The notes below the pieces were generated by a model, which was not told the DNA's origin, searched no databases, and was given only the letters and a program-made list of their open reading frames with translations. Source: Parvularcula sp. BBD 1991-13 (GTDB taxonomy: Bacteria > Pseudomonadota > Alphaproteobacteria > Caulobacterales > Parvularculaceae). From it: a stretch of 64,000 nucleotides of DNA. The number at the start of each line of letters is the position of its first letter. Position 1 is the first letter of the stretch. The stretch lies in contig LYSZ01000001.1 in NCBI GenBank assembly GCA_001657385.1, forward strand, positions 372,001 to 436,000, written 5' to 3'. The position numbers and the translations under genes were made by a program. Positions 1-8,449 of the stretch are shown piece after piece.

Positions 1-624
1 GCGATCGGCGCCCTCGCCGCGGGGATGGCGTTCTACGGCGATTTCGTCGGCAAGAAGTCCGAGGCGTTCTGGGACGGCGCGCTTTACTTCAGCGCCGCCG
101 GTCACGCGGCGGAAGAGGCCCATGGCGAGGCCGGATACGGCGCGGACGCTCACGGCGCGCCGGCGGCGGGGAGCGGCGAAAAACCGGCATATGCCGATGA
201 CAAGGCCTCGAAGGAAGAACACCACGTTCCCGGCTGGGTCCTGTGGGCGCCGTTCTGGGCGATGCTGGCGGGGCTTGTGGGCGCGTCCTGGCACTATATG
301 CGCGGCGATCCGCTGCGCCCGGGCCTGTTGCGCCCCGGCGGCATGATCTACGGCTTTCTGAAAAACGCCTGGTACTTCGACAGGATCTACGACGTCGTCA
401 TCGTCAAGCCGGCGCTCGCTTTCGGCCGCTTCCTGTGGAAGACCGGCGACGGCAAGACCATCGACGGGGTCGGCCCGGACGGCGTCGCCGCGATCGTGGC
501 CGCGGGCGCGCGCCGCATGGTCAAGCTGCAAAGCGGCTATGTCTATCACTACGCTTTCGCGATGCTGGTCGGCATCGCCATTTTCGTGACCTTTATCCTG
601 TTACGCGCCGGGGGCGGACAATAA
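1..624 (+). CDS. nuoL: NADH-quinone oxidoreductase subunit L, C-terminal part
   Basis: Partial gene: the window opens inside it and 207 codons are read in frame from base 1. NuoL is the most distal antiporter-like proton-pumping subunit in the membrane arm of respiratory complex I. The visible part holds a His/Glu/Ala-rich hydrophilic loop (about fragment residues 30-70), a membrane helix beginning [11 protein letters not shown], the conserved block [10 protein letters not shown], the IDGVGPDG turn, and a last hydrophobic helix ending in ILLRAGGGQ. The last A of its TAA is the first base of the nuoM ATG, so the two are translationally coupled. The order nuoL-nuoM-nuoN is that of the usual nuo operon, which makes the assignment secure despite truncation. 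Confidence 0.95.
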   Translation, partial: AIGALAAGMAFYGDFVGKKSEAFWDGALYFSAAGHAAEEAHGEAGYGADAHGAPAAGSGEKPAYADDKASKEEHHVPGWVLWAPFWAMLAGLVGASWHYMRGDPLRPGLLRPGGMIYGFLKNAWYFDRIYDVVIVKPALAFGRFLWKTGDGKTIDGVGPDGVAAIVAAGARRMVKLQSGYVYHYAFAMLVGIAIFVTFILLRAGGGQ

Positions 625-2201
625 TGACCCAGACCTTCGCGGACCAGCCATGGCTGACCATGCTGACCTTCGCGCCGCTGATCGGCGTGATCGCCATCGT
701 CATCAGTCGGATGATTGCGCGCAAGGACGACGATGGCGCGATCGTCGCCGAGGAGCAGGCGCAGGTCGACAACGCTGCGCGCATCGCCGCGCTTGTCGTG
801 ACCTCGATCGTCTTTCTGTTCTCCCTCGGCGTTTACGCCCTCTATGATTCGTCCGTGGGCGGTTATCAGCTTGTCGAGGAAGTCGCCTGGCTGGGAGAGG
901 ACATCAAGTACAAGATGGGCGTTGACGGGATTTCCATCCTGTTCGTCCTGTTGACGACGTTTATCATGCCGATCTGCGTGCTGGCGTCGTGGCGCTCGAT
1001 CACGCATCGCGTCTCCGATTACATGATCGCGTTCCTGATCATGGAAACGCTGGTGATCGGCGTTTTCTGCGCGCTCGATCTTTTCCTGTTCTACTTCTTC
1101 TTCGAGGGCAGCCTCATTCCGATGTTCCTCATCATCGGCGTGTGGGGCTCGACGGGAACCAAGGAATTCGCCGGCGTCGTCATGCCGAGCCGGATCTACG
1201 CGGCGGTGAAGTTCTTTCTCTACACGCTGCTCGGCTCGCTCCTTTTGCTGATCGCGATGGCGTGGATGTACGCTGAAGCGGGCACCACGGACATTCCCGA
1301 GCTTCAGGCCTATCCCTTTGCGGCCGAGGCGCAGACATGGCTCTGGCTCGCCTTCTTCGCCTCCTTCGCCGTCAAGATGCCCATGTGGCCGGTGCACACC
1401 TGGCTTCCGGACGCGCATGTGCAGGCGCCGACGGCGGGCTCGGTCATTCTTGCGGCGATCCTGCTGAAAATGGGCGGCTACGGATTTTTACGCTTCTCCC
1501 TGCCCATGTTCCCGGCGGCGAGCCTCGATTTCGCGCCGCTCGTCTACGCCCTGTCGATCGTCGCGATTATCTACACCTCGCTGGTGGCGCTGGCGCAGGA
1601 GGACATGAAAAAGCTGATCGCCTATTCCTCGGTCGCCCATATGGGCTTCGTCACCATGGGGATCTTCACCGCGACGGAGCAGGGGATCGAGGGCGCGCTG
1701 TTCCAGATGGTTTCCCACGGGTTCATTTCCGGCGCGCTCTTTTTGTGCGTGGGCGTCGTTTACGACCGGATGCACACGCGCGAGATCGCCGCTTACGGCG
1801 GTCTGGTGCATCGCATGCCGCTTTACGCCTTTCTGTTTCTTTTCTTCACCATGGGCAATGTCGGCCTGCCGGGCACCAGCGGCTTCGTCGGCGAGATCCT
1901 GACGATGACCGGCGCGTTCAAGGTCAACTCGTGGATTGCGTTCTTCGCCGCTTTCGGCGTCATCCTGTCGGCGGCTTATGCGCTGAGGCTGTACCGTCAG
2001 GTGGTTTACGGCGCGCTGACCAAGGACGCGCTCATGGCGATCCCGGACGTGGATGCGCGCGAACTCGGCATGCTGGGGGTCCTTTTGGCGTTCGCCCTTT
2101 ATCTCGGTTTCAATCCGGGCCCGGCGCTCGCCGTCTTCAGCCCGTCCGTTGACATCCTGATGGAAACCTACAATGCCGGTCTTGCCGCGGGAGGGCGCTG
2201 A
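624..2201 (+). CDS. nuoM: NADH-quinone oxidoreductase subunit M
   Basis: 525-residue inner-membrane protein, one of the three antiporter-like proton channels of complex I. The ATG at 624 shares one base with the nuoL stop and gives the expected N-terminus; the open frame extends further upstream only because it overlaps nuoL. Hydrophobic helices fill the whole length. Family blocks seen include the conserved Glu in [13 protein letters not shown], the helix containing [19 protein letters not shown] (Lys and His on the proton path), and the [16 protein letters not shown] segment. The length is normal for NuoM. The terminal TGA overlaps the nuoN ATG, so translation is coupled again. No odd residues were noticed. 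Confidence 0.97.
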   Translation: MTQTFADQPWLTMLTFAPLIGVIAIVISRMIARKDDDGAIVAEEQAQVDNAARIAALVVTSIVFLFSLGVYALYDSSVGGYQLVEEVAWLGEDIKYKMGVDGISILFVLLTTFIMPICVLASWRSITHRVSDYMIAFLIMETLVIGVFCALDLFLFYFFFEGSLIPMFLIIGVWGSTGTKEFAGVVMPSRIYAAVKFFLYTLLGSLLLLIAMAWMYAEAGTTDIPELQAYPFAAEAQTWLWLAFFASFAVKMPMWPVHTWLPDAHVQAPTAGSVILAAILLKMGGYGFLRFSLPMFPAASLDFAPLVYALSIVAIIYTSLVALAQEDMKKLIAYSSVAHMGFVTMGIFTATEQGIEGALFQMVSHGFISGALFLCVGVVYDRMHTREIAAYGGLVHRMPLYAFLFLFFTMGNVGLPGTSGFVGEILTMTGAFKVNSWIAFFAAFGVILSAAYALRLYRQVVYGALTKDALMAIPDVDARELGMLGVLLAFALYLGFNPGPALAVFSPSVDILMETYNAGLAAGGR

Positions 2202-3646
2202 TGGGCGTTCTTGAGAGTCTTACCTACGCTTATCCGGAACTCCTGATCGCCATCGGCGCCATGACGCTGCTGATCGTCGGCGTTTTTCTCGGCGACAAGG
2301 CCGCGCCGAGGATCTCCGCCGCCGCGGTCGCGATCCTTGCGGGCGCGATCGCGCTCGTGATCTTCGGGCCGGAAGCGTCCGGGGTCAGCCTCTTCGACCG
2401 CGCCTTCCGGATCGACGCCTTCTCCAGTTTCGCCAAGGCAGTGATTTTCGCCGCCGCCGCCTTCGCCATCATGATGTCGGACCGTTTTCTCGCCGGCGAG
2501 AAACTCGGCCGGTTCGAGTATCCGGTGCTGATCCTGCTGGCGGCCTTCGGCATGGCGCTGATGGTCTCGGCGACGGATCTGATCGCGCTTTACATGGGGC
2601 TGGAGACGCAGAGCCTCGCGCTTTACATTCTCGCCGCCTTCAACCGCGACAGCCGGCGGTCGACCGAAGCGGGGCTGAAATACTTCGTGCTCGGCGCACT
2701 GGCGTCGGGACTGTTGCTGTACGGCGCGTCGCTGATCTACGGCTTCACCGGCTCGACCTCGTTCGAGGAGATCGCGCGCATCGCCGCGGCGAGCGAGAAC
2801 AACACCGGGCTCGTGATCGGCCTCGTTTTCCTGATCTGCGGGCTGGCGTTCAAGATTTCCGCCGCGCCGTTCCATATGTGGACGCCGGACGTTTACGAGG
2901 GCGCGCCCACCCCGGTGACGGCGTTTTTCGCCGCCGCGCCGAAATTCGCCGCCATGGCGCTGATCCTGCGCACGCTGGCGACCTCCTTCACCGGCGACAT
3001 GGTCGAGGAGTGGCGCCCGGTGATCGCCCTGATCGCCGTCTTCTCCATGGCGGTCGGCGCGTTTTCCGCGATCGCCCAAACCAATATCAAACGGCTGATG
3101 GCGTATTCCTCCATCGGCCATATGGGCTACGCGCTGATCGGCCTGTCCGCCGGCACGGCGGAGGGCGCCCGGGCGGTGCTGGTCTACATGGCGATTTACG
3201 TGATCATGACCATCGGAACCTTCGCCTGCATCCTGATGATGCGTCGGCGCGGCGGCATGACGGAAAACATCAGCGATCTCTCCGGATTGCTGAAGACCAA
3301 TACGCCGCTGGCGATCGTCCTCACCGCGCTGATGTTCTCGCTCGCCGGCGTGCCGCCGATGGCCGGGTTCTTCGGCAAGTATTTCGTCTTCCTGGCCGCT
3401 GTCGACGAGGGTATGATCTGGCTCGCCGTTGTCGGCGTCGTCGCAAGCGCGATCTCGGCCTTCTATTACCTGCGGATCGTCTGGTTCATCTGGTTCGAGG
3501 AGCCGGCGCCGGCCTTCGAGCGCGACGCGGGGCCTGCGCTGGGCGTCGCAGCGTGGGGATCGGCGATCCTGATGTTCCCGGTGCTGACCGTCTTCATGGG
3601 GCCGTTCCTGCAGATGGCCGGCCGCGCCGCCGCCTCGCTTTTCTAG
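2201..3646 (+). CDS. nuoN: NADH-quinone oxidoreductase subunit N
   Basis: 481-residue polytopic inner-membrane subunit of complex I, the antiporter-like channel closest to the peripheral arm. Recognisable family segments are YMGLETQSLALYILAAF (with the conserved Glu), FKISAAPFHMWTPDVYEGAP (Lys, His and the DVYEGAP signature) and IKRLMAYSSIGHMGYAL. The start overlaps the nuoM stop by one base (TGATG). It ends the nuo operon proper; only 3 bases separate its TAG from the GTG of birA, so birA, coaX and rnj are probably transcribed with it, an arrangement I recall as common in alphaproteobacteria. The length is typical. Confidence 0.97.
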   Translation: MGVLESLTYAYPELLIAIGAMTLLIVGVFLGDKAAPRISAAAVAILAGAIALVIFGPEASGVSLFDRAFRIDAFSSFAKAVIFAAAAFAIMMSDRFLAGEKLGRFEYPVLILLAAFGMALMVSATDLIALYMGLETQSLALYILAAFNRDSRRSTEAGLKYFVLGALASGLLLYGASLIYGFTGSTSFEEIARIAAASENNTGLVIGLVFLICGLAFKISAAPFHMWTPDVYEGAPTPVTAFFAAAPKFAAMALILRTLATSFTGDMVEEWRPVIALIAVFSMAVGAFSAIAQTNIKRLMAYSSIGHMGYALIGLSAGTAEGARAVLVYMAIYVIMTIGTFACILMMRRRGGMTENISDLSGLLKTNTPLAIVLTALMFSLAGVPPMAGFFGKYFVFLAAVDEGMIWLAVVGVVASAISAFYYLRIVWFIWFEEPAPAFERDAGPALGVAAWGSAILMFPVLTVFMGPFLQMAGRAAASLF

Positions 3647-3649
3647 CGC

Positions 3650-4420
3650 GTGGCGCGCCTTTCGACCCGCTCCACATGCACGGTGTTCGACACGCTCGAT
3701 TCAACGAGCGCCGAAGCCCGCCGCCGCGCCGGCGGGGCCGGGCGGGGTGAAGCGGTCGCGGGCCCGCACTGGTTCGTCGCCTTGCGTCAGACAGCCGGCT
3801 ATGGACGGCGCGGCCGGCCATGGACGCAGGCGGAAGGCGATTTCGCCGGCTCGCTGCTGTTCGCGCCTGCGGCGCCGCGCGAGCGGTTCGGCGAGTTGTC
3901 CTTCGCCGCCGCGCTGGCGGTTTATGACGCGCTCGCGCCCCTCGTTTCGAAAGGCGCGATGCGGATCAAGTGGCCTAACGACATCCTGATCGACGGCGCC
4001 AAGATTTCCGGGCTCTTGCTCGAAATGATCGAGACACAAGCCGGGCCGGCGCTGATCCTCGGCATCGGCGTCAATGTCGTATCGGCCCCTGCGGACGCGC
4101 CCTATCCGGCGACACGTCTTATCGACCACGCCGCCGCCGCGCCGCCCTCGCCGCGGGAAATCGCCCGCAGGCTCGACGCGGCGTTCTGGGTCCACTACGA
4201 TCGCTGGCTCGCAGAGGGGTTCGCCCCGTTGCGCGCGGCCTGGGTGGACCGGGCGGCGGGGATCGGCGGGAGCCTGACGGTGCGCATGCCGAATGAAACC
4301 CTGGAAGGGGTGTTCGCGGATCTCGACGAGGCCGGGCGGCTCGTCTTGCATATGGAGACGGAAACGCGGACGATCAGCGCCGGCGATGTATTTTTCGGCG
4401 TTGAGCGGCGGCCCGGTTGA
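3650..4420 (+). CDS. birA: Biotin--[acetyl-CoA-carboxylase] ligase
   Basis: 256-residue cytosolic enzyme that activates biotin as biotinyl-AMP and attaches it to the carrier Lys of acetyl-CoA carboxylase and other biotin enzymes. The nucleotide and biotin binding loop GYGRRGRPW lies near residue 45, followed by the family signature [19 protein letters not shown] and a GIGVNV strand. There is no N-terminal winged helix, so this is the monofunctional type and not a repressor. The start is a GTG, 3 bases after the nuoN stop; no closer ATG gives the conserved DTLDSTS N-terminal motif. The C-terminal SH3-like part (residues about 205-255) is intact. Confidence 0.93.
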   Translation: MARLSTRSTCTVFDTLDSTSAEARRRAGGAGRGEAVAGPHWFVALRQTAGYGRRGRPWTQAEGDFAGSLLFAPAAPRERFGELSFAAALAVYDALAPLVSKGAMRIKWPNDILIDGAKISGLLLEMIETQAGPALILGIGVNVVSAPADAPYPATRLIDHAAAAPPSPREIARRLDAAFWVHYDRWLAEGFAPLRAAWVDRAAGIGGSLTVRMPNETLEGVFADLDEAGRLVLHMETETRTISAGDVFFGVERRPG

Positions 4421-4476
4421 GGCGAGCGGGTTCCGGCCGCCGGCGCCCGGGACGGACCTTGCGGACATGGGCTGAT

Positions 4477-4518
4477 GGGCAAGGCCTGACGGGCAAGGCC
4501 TGGATAGGCAAGTCCGGG
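4477..4518. repeat. 14-bp tandem repeat ahead of coaX
   Basis: Three head-to-tail units of 14 bp, the first two starting GGGCAAGGCCTG (4477-4490, 4491-4504) and a diverged third (4505-4518). They lie in the 131-base gap between the birA stop and the coaX start. No terminator-like hairpin with a T-run was seen here, so the two genes may still be co-transcribed. Confidence 0.7.
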
Positions 4519-4551
4519 GAAGGATACGGAGAAGTTTATGGGGACGCCCCC

Positions 4552-5355
4552 GTGTTAATCGCGATCGACGTCGGCAACACCAATTCCGTCATCGCCCTTT
4601 ACAAGGGCGACGCCGTCGCGGCCCAGTGGCGCGCCTCCACCTCGACCACGCGCACGGCGGATGAATACGCGGTCTGGCTGTCGCAGCTCATGGGGCTTGC
4701 CGGCTATCAGCTTGCCGACATTACCGAATGCGTCATTTCCACCGTGGTGCCGCAGTCGCTGTTCCATTTCCGCAACCTGTCGCGGCGGTATTTCGACTGC
4801 GAACCGTTCGTCATCGGCCATGACAACGTCCCCGGCGTCGAAGTCCGCATCGACAAGCCCTCCGAGGTCGGCGCGGATCGGCTCGTCAACGCCGTCGGCG
4901 CCTACGCCGCCCATGGCGGGCCGCTGATCGTTGTCGATTCCGGCACCGCCACCAATTTCGACATCGTCGGCGCCGATGGCGGCTTCGAAGGCGGGGTCAT
5001 CGCGCCGGGCATCAACCTTTCGATGCAGGCGCTGCACGACGCGGCGGCGCGGTTGCCGCGCATCGCCATCGAAAAGCCGGCGAAAGTCATCGGTACGGAT
5101 ACGGTCGGCGCCATGCAGGCCGGCGTCTTCTGGGGCTATGTGAGCCTCATTGAAGGGCTGATCGCGCGCATCAAGGCCGAATACGGCGCGCCGATGACGG
5201 TTGTCGCCACAGGCGGCATCGCATCGCTTTACGAAGGGGCGACGGGCGCGATCGACGTGTTCGACGCGGACCTGACCATAAGGGGACTGATGGAAATTCG
5301 AAAACGCGTCAACGCCGGCGCCGACGCGTGCCAGGCGTCGCGAGAGACAAGCTGA
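4552..5355 (+). CDS. coaX: Type III pantothenate kinase
   Basis: 267-residue ASKHA-fold kinase that phosphorylates pantothenate, the first step of coenzyme A synthesis. The GTG at 4552 is chosen because it puts the phosphate-binding motif AIDVGNTN at residues 4-11, as in the family; the frame is open further upstream but that part is repeat-derived sequence with no family likeness. Other signatures are [12 protein letters not shown] (about 107-118), the active-site strand [11 protein letters not shown] (127-137) and GGVIAPGI (147-154). A type III enzyme replaces the E. coli CoaA type. The stop overlaps the start of rnj by one base, and birA-coaX-rnj form a tight group. Confidence 0.93.
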   Translation: MLIAIDVGNTNSVIALYKGDAVAAQWRASTSTTRTADEYAVWLSQLMGLAGYQLADITECVISTVVPQSLFHFRNLSRRYFDCEPFVIGHDNVPGVEVRIDKPSEVGADRLVNAVGAYAAHGGPLIVVDSGTATNFDIVGADGGFEGGVIAPGINLSMQALHDAAARLPRIAIEKPAKVIGTDTVGAMQAGVFWGYVSLIEGLIARIKAEYGAPMTVVATGGIASLYEGATGAIDVFDADLTIRGLMEIRKRVNAGADACQASRETS

Positions 5356-7034
5356 TGACGACCGAGGACCTTGTCTTTCTGCCGCTCGGCGGATCTGGCG
5401 AAATCGGCATGAACATGAACCTTTACGGTGTCGGCGCGCCGGGCCGGCGCGACTGGGTCATGATCGATTGCGGCGTCATGTTCGGCGATCTTGCAACGCC
5501 GGGGATCGACCTGATCTGTCCGGACCCGTCCTATATCCTTGAACACAAGACCCGGCTGAAGGCGCTTTTGCTTACCCATGGGCATGAGGATCATATCGGC
5601 GCGGCGGCCCTGATGGCGCCGCGGCTCGGCTGCCCGGTCTATGCGACGCCGTTCACCGCCGCCCTGGTCAAACGCAAATTCGAGGAGTACGGCGCCCAGC
5701 ATGTGGAGCTGAACGTCATCGACATGAATGCGCGCTTTACGCTTGGGCCCTTCGACATCGAGTATGTGACGCTGACCCATTCGATCCCGGAGCCCAGCGG
5801 CGTCATCCTGCGCACGAAACTCGGGACCGTTCTCCACACCGGCGACTGGAAAATCGACCGTACGCCGACGCTAGGCCCCCTGACGGATGTGTCGACCATC
5901 AAAAAACTGGGCGATGACGGTCTTCTCGCCATGGTGTGCGATTCCACCAATGTCCTGTCGGCGGGCGAATCCGGGTCGGAAGCCGGGGTGCGCGAGGCGC
6001 TGACCAAACTGATCGCCGCCAAGAAGGGGCGGGTGGCGGTCACCACCTTCGCTTCAAATGTCAGCCGCGTCGTTTCGATCTGCGAGGCGGCGGCGGCGGC
6101 GGATCGCAGCGTGTGCCTGCTGGGGCGGTCCATGTTGAGGATCGTGGAGGCCGCCCGCGAGGTCGATCTTTTGCCGCAGGGACTGCAATTCGTGGACCCG
6201 CGCGACGCCGGATACCTGCCGCGCGCCAATGTGCTTTATCTGTGTACGGGCAGCCAGGGCGAGCCCCGCGCCGCGCTGGCCCGCATCGCGCGGGACGATC
6301 ATCGCGACTTGATCCTCAATGACGGCGATACGGTGATTTTCTCCTCCAAGATCATTCCCGGCAACGAGCGGGAGATTTTCAACCTTCAGAACGATCTCGT
6401 CGATCTCGGCGTAGAGGTCATCACCGAGAAGGACGCCGACATCCACGTTTCAGGCCATCCGTGTCAGGACGAACTGCGCGACATGTATGAATGGGCGCGG
6501 CCCGCGATCGCCATCCCGGTGCACGGCGAGGCGCGTCACCTGGAAGCGCATGCGGATCTCGCCGAGGCGCTGGGCGTGGGCGAGGCGCTGGCGCCGCGCA
6601 ACGGCGATCTCATCCGCATCGCGCCCGACGGGCCGGCGGTGATCGACGAGGTTCCCGCCGGCCGGCTTTATCTGGACGGGACGATCCTCACCCCCGACGG
6701 CGCGGCGCCGGTGCGCGAACGGCGCAAACTGTCCTATGGCGGCGCCATTACGGTGTCGCTGGTTTTTGACGGGCGCCCGGCGTTGGTGGGCGGGGTCGCG
6801 CTCGCCGTCTATGGCGCGCCGTTCGACGTCGCCTACGACCCGCGCCAGCCGAGCGGCGAAACCGGCGCCCTCGCGGTGGAGATCGAGGAGGCGCTTGACG
6901 ACCTCGCGCCGCCAAAGCGCAAGGACGACGAGGCGGTCGAGATCGTCGTCAAGCGCGCGGTGCGGCGATATTGCGACGAGATCTGGGGCAAGCGCCCGAT
7001 TATCCTGACGCTCATTCACCGTCTCCGGGCATGA
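5355..7034 (+). CDS. rnj: Ribonuclease J (metallo-beta-lactamase/beta-CASP)
   Basis: 559-residue zinc-dependent exo/endoribonuclease acting in mRNA decay and rRNA maturation. The N-terminus LVFLPLGGSGEIGMNMN and the metal-binding motif LTHGHEDHIG (HGHEDH at residues 75-80) are the RNase J hallmarks, followed by SIPEPSG, HTGDWKID and CDSTNV, the beta-CASP region, the ASG-like GSQGEP segment and IPVHGEARHLEAH. A less conserved C-terminal domain ends the protein. The ATG at 5355 (TGATG overlap with coaX) is preferred to an in-frame ATG nine codons upstream inside coaX because the family N-terminus begins right after it. Alphaproteobacteria use RNase J alongside RNase E. Confidence 0.95.
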   Translation: MTTEDLVFLPLGGSGEIGMNMNLYGVGAPGRRDWVMIDCGVMFGDLATPGIDLICPDPSYILEHKTRLKALLLTHGHEDHIGAAALMAPRLGCPVYATPFTAALVKRKFEEYGAQHVELNVIDMNARFTLGPFDIEYVTLTHSIPEPSGVILRTKLGTVLHTGDWKIDRTPTLGPLTDVSTIKKLGDDGLLAMVCDSTNVLSAGESGSEAGVREALTKLIAAKKGRVAVTTFASNVSRVVSICEAAAAADRSVCLLGRSMLRIVEAAREVDLLPQGLQFVDPRDAGYLPRANVLYLCTGSQGEPRAALARIARDDHRDLILNDGDTVIFSSKIIPGNEREIFNLQNDLVDLGVEVITEKDADIHVSGHPCQDELRDMYEWARPAIAIPVHGEARHLEAHADLAEALGVGEALAPRNGDLIRIAPDGPAVIDEVPAGRLYLDGTILTPDGAAPVRERRKLSYGGAITVSLVFDGRPALVGGVALAVYGAPFDVAYDPRQPSGETGALAVEIEEALDDLAPPKRKDDEAVEIVVKRAVRRYCDEIWGKRPIILTLIHRLRA

Positions 7035-7068
7035 CCGCCGGAGCGGAAACCGCAAAGGACGCGACCTC

Positions 7069-7314
7069 ATGAACATCGCCGGCGCCGTCGTCATCTTCAT
7101 CGTGTGGTGGTGGGTCGTCTTTCTCGCCGTTCTGCCGCGCGGCGTCCAGGGCCGATGGGAGGCGCCCGACGACGGCGTCGACGGCGCCGATCCGGGCGCG
7201 CCGGTCTCGCCGGATATCGGGAAAAAAGCATGGCTCGCCACCAAAATCGCCGCCGGGCTGTCGGCGGTGACCATCGCGCTCATCCTGAGCGGCCTCATCG
7301 ATTTTCGCGATTAG
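7069..7314 (+). CDS. DUF1467 family small membrane protein
   Basis: 81-residue inner-membrane protein of unknown function. The N-terminal helix IVWWWVVFLAVLPRGVQGRWE and a second helix near residues 57-75 (IAAGLSAVTIALILSGLI) with an acidic loop between them match the DUF1467 pattern, in which a Trp-rich first helix is followed by LP-G and a positively charged turn. It follows rnj by 34 bases and probably ends that operon; small DUF1467 genes next to rnj recur in alphaproteobacteria as far as I recall. Its TAG stop is also the first triplet of a dispersed repeat element. Confidence 0.85.
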   Translation: MNIAGAVVIFIVWWWVVFLAVLPRGVQGRWEAPDDGVDGADPGAPVSPDIGKKAWLATKIAAGLSAVTIALILSGLIDFRD

Positions 7315-7455
7315 AGCGTGTTGCAGCCTAAGCGGACTGCTGGTTTTTCGGTTCGCGGGCGCGCTCCGCTTAAGACCCTGGAACCAGCTTAAGACTCCAG
7401 AACCAATTTTGACTAGGACCAATTGTCAATCGCGTTGAACGCTATTGGCTCCGCA
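7312..7455. repeat. Dispersed palindromic repeat, copy A
   Basis: This stretch matches 61331-61455 over roughly 125-140 bp with scattered differences. It begins with TAGAGCG, where the TAG is the stop of the preceding gene. Inside are an inverted pair AAGCGGA (about 7330) and TCCGCTT (about 7365), and near the right end a perfect-stemmed hairpin at 7425-7449 built from GCGTT-G-AACGC extended outwards by CAAT/ATTG. The right half is less GC-rich than the surroundings. It looks like a non-coding intergenic repeat family (REP- or MITE-like). I see no transposase. Confidence 0.8.
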
Positions 7456-7965
7456 GCCGGTTGCATAAATCGCATGAACGGCATCCGGCTTTGGCGCATC
7501 CGGCTTTCGTGGATCGACCTGTCGGCGCGGTCTGTATGATGCCGGGGACCGGCGCCGGGACGAGGCAGGCTGGCGCCGTCTGACGGGCGCCAGCCTGGAA
7601 ATAATGCCTTCACCAGTAAGTCAAGCGACCGGAACGGGGTTTCCATAAAAACGCCGTGAGCCGATCAGTAAAGCTTGCGACGCTCAGGAGGACAACGCTG
7701 CCGCCTGGCGCAAGCCGGCGCGATTCGTTTCAGGCTCTCGCGATAGACGAACGCGATCCGGCGTAACGCCGTCTCGGTGGCGACATGGCCGCGGGGCGAC
7801 CATCCCGTGTCAGTCTTCCTGTTGTCAGTCTTCGCAATGCTGATGCAAATGATGCTTTGCTCAAATATGAACCGACGGTAGGGGACGGCGGCGTCTCACC
7901 GCAACGAAAATCAGCGTTGCCATCGCCCCCGCCATCATGGCGGCTATTTTTCGGACTGGCGCGGG
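7456..7965. other. Gene-free interval
   Basis: About 510 bases with only short open frames that lack ribosome sites and family likeness. An inverted repeat CCGCCAT-CATGGCGG followed by CTATTTTT at 7929-7951 could be a weak terminator read on the plus strand, but no plus-strand gene precedes it. Nothing else was seen. Confidence 0.5.
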
Positions 7966-8160
7966 TCAACCCCGGCAGTCGAAGCAGTCTTCATGCGAGC
8001 AGAGGATCGGATTGCCGCTGGCGTCGAAAATGCACTGGCAATAAGTCGGGCAGTAGCCGCCCGCGCAGGCCGGGGAAACGGCGCCGGGCGCGATTGCGGC
8101 GCCGCCGAGCGCCATGGCGCCGGCGAAAAGTCCGCAGAGTTTAACCCTGAGAGATTTCAT
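7966..8160 (-). CDS. Small exported Cys-rich protein, unknown
   Basis: 64 codons, not recognised. The first 33 or so residues form a classical signal peptide: MKSLRVK, a hydrophobic core LCGLFAGAMALGG, and an Ala-rich region with a likely cut after ...SPACA or just before. The mature part is about 30 residues with six cysteines arranged as C-PTY-C-Q-C, then C-SHED-C-FD-C, suggesting disulfides or metal binding in the periplasm. A good ribosome site, AAAGGGAG, sits about 8 bases before the ATG, and an AT-rich stretch lies upstream. These, rather than homology, are the reasons for calling it a gene. Composition of the coding part matches the host. Confidence 0.6.
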   Translation of the reverse strand: MKSLRVKLCGLFAGAMALGGAAIAPGAVSPACAGGYCPTYCQCIFDASGNPILCSHEDCFDCRG

Positions 8161-8260
8161 GAAATATACTCCCTTTCAATATTAATGAATGATTAAGTAA
8201 TATTACAGGGCGTCGTCATGTTCAAAAAATACTATATACTATTTTGACCGCGCTCCCGTC
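8161..8260 (-). promoter_or_regulatory. AT-rich putative promoter region
   Basis: A strikingly AT-rich stretch in an otherwise GC-rich window, directly upstream of the Cys-rich small gene. Reading the minus strand, TTGAAC followed 17 bases later by TATTAC resembles a sigma-70 promoter, and AAAGGGAG supplies the ribosome site. The assignment is by eye only. Confidence 0.35.
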
Positions 8261-8449
8261 TTCGCTTTCACCGCCGTCAAGCCGGCGCGTCAATCGGCCT
8301 TCCGGGGCGACCGCCGGACGCTCCCGTGACGGCGCGCCGCGGCGCTTTTCCTCCCGTCGGGCGCTTCGGGTTGTGAAACCGCGCGACGTGTCCTAGCTGT
8401 CTTTCCAGTTGTTTCACCTGCAAAAGGCCGCTTGCGGCGGGAGGGCGTG

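Noticed and set aside
7413-7646. 77-codon minus-strand frame next to repeat copy A
   Set aside because: It begins without a ribosome site and ends inside the dispersed repeat; no signal peptide or likeness.
7785-8144. 119-codon plus-strand frame overlapping the Cys-rich gene
   Set aside because: Arg/Ser-rich shadow opposite a better-supported minus-strand gene with signal peptide and ribosome site.
8161-8449. Possible Mg2+ riboswitch before mgtE
   Set aside because: No M-box-like helices or conserved loops could be made out; the AT-rich stretch is better explained as promoter of the small gene.
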